Shown: piece after piece, positions 61,572 through 64,000 of the stretch
How positions within the stretch are numbered: position 1 is the stretch's first letter
Layout: every line of letters begins with the position of its first letter
Assembly: GCA_019637225.1 (NCBI GenBank)
Contig: JAHBWC010000012.1
Span: forward strand, 58,481-122,480
Reading direction: 5' to 3'
DNA length: 64,000 nt
Origin: Labilithrix sp.
Lineage (GTDB): Bacteria > Myxococcota_A > Polyangia > Polyangiales > Polyangiaceae
The notes under the pieces: generated by a model
Told to the model about the DNA's origin: nothing
Databases searched by the model: none
The model's input: the letters and a program-made list of their open reading frames with translations, nothing else
Made by a program: the position numbers and the translations under genes

Positions 61572-62881
61572 TGGACCTGTCGAGCTACGAGGCCGAGGCC
61601 CGCGTCGCGCCGCTCGCGCGCGCCGAGGGACGTGTCGAGAAGGTGGTCGGGTTGCTCGTCGAGATCTCCGGCCTCGACGGCGCCGTCGGGCGCGAGCTCG
61701 AGATCGACCTGCCCGGACGGCGCGTCACGCTCGAGGTGATCGGCTTCCGCGACGGCCGCCTCCTGGCCGCTCCGCTCGGTCCGACGTCCGGGATCGCCCC
61801 CGGCGCCCGCGTGCGCCTCAGGACGAGCGAGGCCTCCGCCGAGGTCGGCGAGGCGCTCCTCGGGCGCGTGATCGACGCGTTCGGCCGCCCGCTCGATCAG
61901 CGGCCGGCCCCGCGCTGCGCCGCGCGATCGCCGCTCCACGCGGAGCCTCCGGCGCCGTTCGCGCGCCGGCCGATCGACAAGCCCCTCGAGACCGGCGTGC
62001 GCGCGCTGGACGCGCTGCTGTCGTTCGGCGAGGGGCAGCGTATCGGTCTCTTCGCCGGCACCGGCGTCGGCAAGAGCACGCTCCTCGGGATGCTCTGTCG
62101 TCACGCGAACGCCGACGTCATCGTCGCGGCGCTCATCGGCGAGCGAGGGCGCGAGGTCGGAGACTTCGTCCGGCACGCCATCGGTCCGGAGAGCCTCTCG
62201 CGCTGCGTCGTCGTCGCCGCGACGAGCGACGCCCCGCCGCTCGTGCGCGTCCGCGGCGCCCTCCGCGCGACGGCGATCGCCGAGCACTTCCGCAAGCAAG
62301 GCAAGCGCGTGCTCCTCGTGATGGACTCGGTCACCCGCTACGCGATGGCGCTCCGCGAGGCTTCGCTCGCCGCGGGAGAGCCGCCGCTCACGAAGGGCTA
62401 CACGCCGACGGTCTTCGCCGCGCTGCCGCCGCTCCTCGAGCGCGCGGGCCGAGACGGCGGCCCCGGATCGATCACCGCGGTCTACACGGTGCTCGTCGAG
62501 GGCGACGACATGAACGATCCGATCGCCGACACGGTGCGCGGGATCCTCGACGGCCACGTCATCCTGTCGCGCAAGCTCGGCGACCGCGGCCATCACCCCG
62601 CCATCGACGTCCTCCGCAGCGTCTCCCGCGTGGCGCGCGACGTGTCGACACCCGACCATGTAGGTGCCGCGGCGCGCGTTCGCGAGCTCCTCGCCGCGTA
62701 CGAGGAGGCGGCGGACCTGATCCAGATCGGCGCCTACGTCCCTGGCTCCGACGCGCGCGTCGACGCGGCGCGCGCGTTGCATCCAGTCATCGAAGCGCTG
62801 CTGCGACAACCTCCTGACGAGGTCACCTCGCGCGGCGACACGATCGCCCGGCTCCGTGCGATCTCGGAGAGGTCACGCTGA
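61568..62881 (+). CDS. fliI: flagellum-specific export ATPase FliI
   Basis: 437 residues. N-terminal beta barrel, Walker A FAGTGVGKST (162-171), Walker B VLLVMD (248-253), the catalytic loop ALIGERGREVGDFV (Glu192/Glu196 region) and the C-terminal AAYEEAADLIQIGAYVPGSD are all in place, as in the F1-beta-like ATPases. Drives substrate unfolding/export. It starts with two ATGs; the first overlaps fliH's TGA. Two bases before fliJ. Confidence 0.96.
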   Translation: MMDLSSYEAEARVAPLARAEGRVEKVVGLLVEISGLDGAVGRELEIDLPGRRVTLEVIGFRDGRLLAAPLGPTSGIAPGARVRLRTSEASAEVGEALLGRVIDAFGRPLDQRPAPRCAARSPLHAEPPAPFARRPIDKPLETGVRALDALLSFGEGQRIGLFAGTGVGKSTLLGMLCRHANADVIVAALIGERGREVGDFVRHAIGPESLSRCVVVAATSDAPPLVRVRGALRATAIAEHFRKQGKRVLLVMDSVTRYAMALREASLAAGEPPLTKGYTPTVFAALPPLLERAGRDGGPGSITAVYTVLVEGDDMNDPIADTVRGILDGHVILSRKLGDRGHHPAIDVLRSVSRVARDVSTPDHVGAAARVRELLAAYEEAADLIQIGAYVPGSDARVDAARALHPVIEALLRQPPDEVTSRGDTIARLRAISERSR

Positions 62882-62883
62882 CG

Positions 62884-63315
62884 ATGAAGACACGACAGAT
62901 GAAGACGATTGGGCGGCTGGTCGACATGAAGAAGCGCGCCGCCGACGCGGCGGAGATGGCACACGCGGCGGCGCACGCCGTCACGGTGGCCGCCGAGCAG
63001 GCGCGGATCGAGGCCGACCGGACGTGGCTCGCCGCGCTCGACGCGGCCGATCACATCGGGCTCGCGGCCGATCTCGAGTACCGGGACATGCAGATCCGCG
63101 CGCTTCGCCGCGCGGTCGACCAGGCCGAGCAGCGCCACGCGCTCGCGCGCTCCGCGGAGTTCGCGGCCCGGCAGGCCATGACCGACGCGCGCGTCGAGCT
63201 CCGGCGGTTCGAGCGCTGGCTCGAGAAGGCCGTCGCGGACGGCCAGGCCGAGCAGAGGCAGCGGGAGCGGGTCGCCGAGGACGAGGTCGCCGCGAGGAAG
63301 CTACGGGTCGGATGA
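62884..63315 (+). CDS. fliJ: FliJ-like flagellar export chaperone
   Basis: 143 residues, one long coiled-coil-like helical hairpin (LVDMKKRAADAAEMAHAAAH, IEADRTWLAALDAADHIGLA, QAEQRHALARSAEFAARQAM, ELRRFERWLEKAVAD). Sequence identity to FliJ is usually low; the call rests on position after fliI, length and helical pattern. FliJ is the central stalk of the FliI ring. Confidence 0.75.
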   Translation: MKTRQMKTIGRLVDMKKRAADAAEMAHAAAHAVTVAAEQARIEADRTWLAALDAADHIGLAADLEYRDMQIRALRRAVDQAEQRHALARSAEFAARQAMTDARVELRRFERWLEKAVADGQAEQRQRERVAEDEVAARKLRVG

Positions 63316-63356
63316 CGCGGCGCCCGTCGCGCTGACGGGGCCTCGAAGGAGCCAGG

Positions 63357-64000
63357 ATGAACAACGTGTCCAGCGCGACGGCCGACGGCCTCGCGGTGAT
63401 CGATCTCTCGCGCGCGCTCGGCGGTCCGGGCGCGCGCGTCCCCGACGCGACCCGTGCGGCGTTCGACGCGACGCTCGCGCTCGAGCGCGACGGAGGAGGG
63501 GACGAGCTCGACGTCGAGGCGGCGTCCGAGGCCGAGGACGTCGAGGAGGCCGAGCGGGGGGGCGAGGGCGCGGCGCTCGCGGCTTTCGCGTTGCCGCCGC
63601 CGGTCGTCGTGGGGCTGATGCCGGTGCTCGGCGTCGCCGTGCCGGCGTTCGAGGCCGATCCGGCGGCGGTCGAGACGTCGCGCGTCGCGCCGAAGGGGCG
63701 CGCGGGCGGCGAGGGGGCCGGGGTCGCGGGCGGGGACGCGGTCGGGTTCGGGGAGGCGAGCGGGTTCGCGGGCGGGGAGGGGGCTGGGTTCGCGGAGGGG
63801 GCCGGGTTCGCGAGGGCGATGGGCTTTGCGGGCGGGGAGGGGAGGGGGAGCGCGGACGCGGCGGGCCTCGCGGGCGGGGGTGCCGTCGGCGTCGCCGCAG
63901 GCCTCCCGTCGAGGTCGGCCGACGACGTGCGGGCGGCCGTGGCCGAGGCCGCCGTCGCCGAGGGGCGCGGCGACGGCGCGGACACGCGCACCGCCGAGGC
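63357..64000 (+). CDS. fliK: putative hook-length control protein FliK, N-terminal part (runs off the window)
   Basis: The frame opens with an ATG 41 bp after fliJ (AGGAGCCAGG upstream) and stays open to the window end; 214 residues are visible. The beginning (NNVSSATADGLAVIDLSRAL) is followed by acidic residues (DVEAASEAEDVEEAE), then a low-complexity Gly/Ala/Phe/Glu stretch at ~114-165 (FAGGEGAGFAEGAGFARAMG). FliK is the natural gene after fliJ and has a long variable N-terminus, but the conserved FliK C-terminal domain is outside the window. So this is a positional call. G runs of 4-6 are frequent in the low-complexity part. Confidence 0.6.
   Translation, partial: MNNVSSATADGLAVIDLSRALGGPGARVPDATRAAFDATLALERDGGGDELDVEAASEAEDVEEAERGGEGAALAAFALPPPVVVGLMPVLGVAVPAFEADPAAVETSRVAPKGRAGGEGAGVAGGDAVGFGEASGFAGGEGAGFAEGAGFARAMGFAGGEGRGSADAAGLAGGGAVGVAAGLPSRSADDVRAAVAEAAVAEGRGDGADTRTAE

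Overview
The window is very GC-rich, densely coded DNA with strong G/C bias at third codon positions. Its gene content points to a Myxococcota (deltaproteobacterial) chromosome, probably a Polyangia-type lineage. The evidence is many lipoproteins with Asp/Ala/Gly-rich linkers, a MYXO-CTERM-like C-terminal sorting tail, a eukaryotic-type Ser/Thr kinase with a PEGA domain, the tail of a second multidomain kinase, ECF sigma factors paired with membrane proteins, AgmX/PglI-like proteins, RCC1-repeat proteins, Cys-rich 'NCGxCGNxC' proteins and an IgGFc-binding-type protein. This is inferred from gene content, without any database search. I saw no rRNA, tRNA, IS element or CRISPR array.

Layout. 0-9.5 kb: housekeeping and mixed genes (kinase tail, SelO, a glycosyltransferase, an aconitase-family enzyme with its swivel domain placed first, a SlyD-type isomerase, a small acidic protein plus DUF1844 protein, and an HtrA-type lipoprotein protease). 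9.7-12.8 kb: an ECF sigma/anti-sigma pair and two envelope proteins. 12.85-24.65 kb: a second ECF module (secreted protein, sigma, membrane-TPR protein) leading directly into seven exported proteins, mostly joined by 4-bp start/stop overlaps: RCC1 protein, Cys-rich protein, two NxxW-type repeat lipoproteins, a second RCC1 protein, an IgGFc-binding-type protein and a small Cys-rich lipoprotein. This is the best candidate for an undescribed surface system. 24.7-39.5 kb: an SGNH esterase-like lipoprotein, Cys-rich and AgmX-like lipoproteins, xseB, a HEAT-repeat protein, a TSP3/OmpA-like protein, ribA, a double-VOC protein, holA, a MYXO-CTERM protein and a PEGA kinase.

39.5-64 kb holds flagellar genes in two blocks. 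The minus-strand block runs flgG-flgA-flgH-flgI-flgJ-flgM-flgN-flgK-flgL plus a second flgN-like gene. The other block is divergent: flbD-motA-motB on the minus strand, flgB-flgC-fliE-fliF-fliG-fliH-fliI-fliJ-fliK(partial) on the plus strand. Together these cover the MS ring, part of the switch, the export ATPase complex, rod, P and L rings, hook-filament junction, FlgM and the stator. Hook genes (flgD/flgE), fliM/fliN, the flhA/flhB export gate, flagellin and fliA are not seen and may lie beyond the right edge or elsewhere. The blocks are separated by about 7.5-10 kb of lipoproteins, an RHH-MazF toxin-antitoxin pair, an orphan MazF, and an outer-membrane-barrel/lipoprotein pair that sits in the motAB transcription unit.

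Starts were chosen by hand from ribosome-binding sites, overlaps and signal peptides. Functional calls rest on recognised motifs and remembered families.
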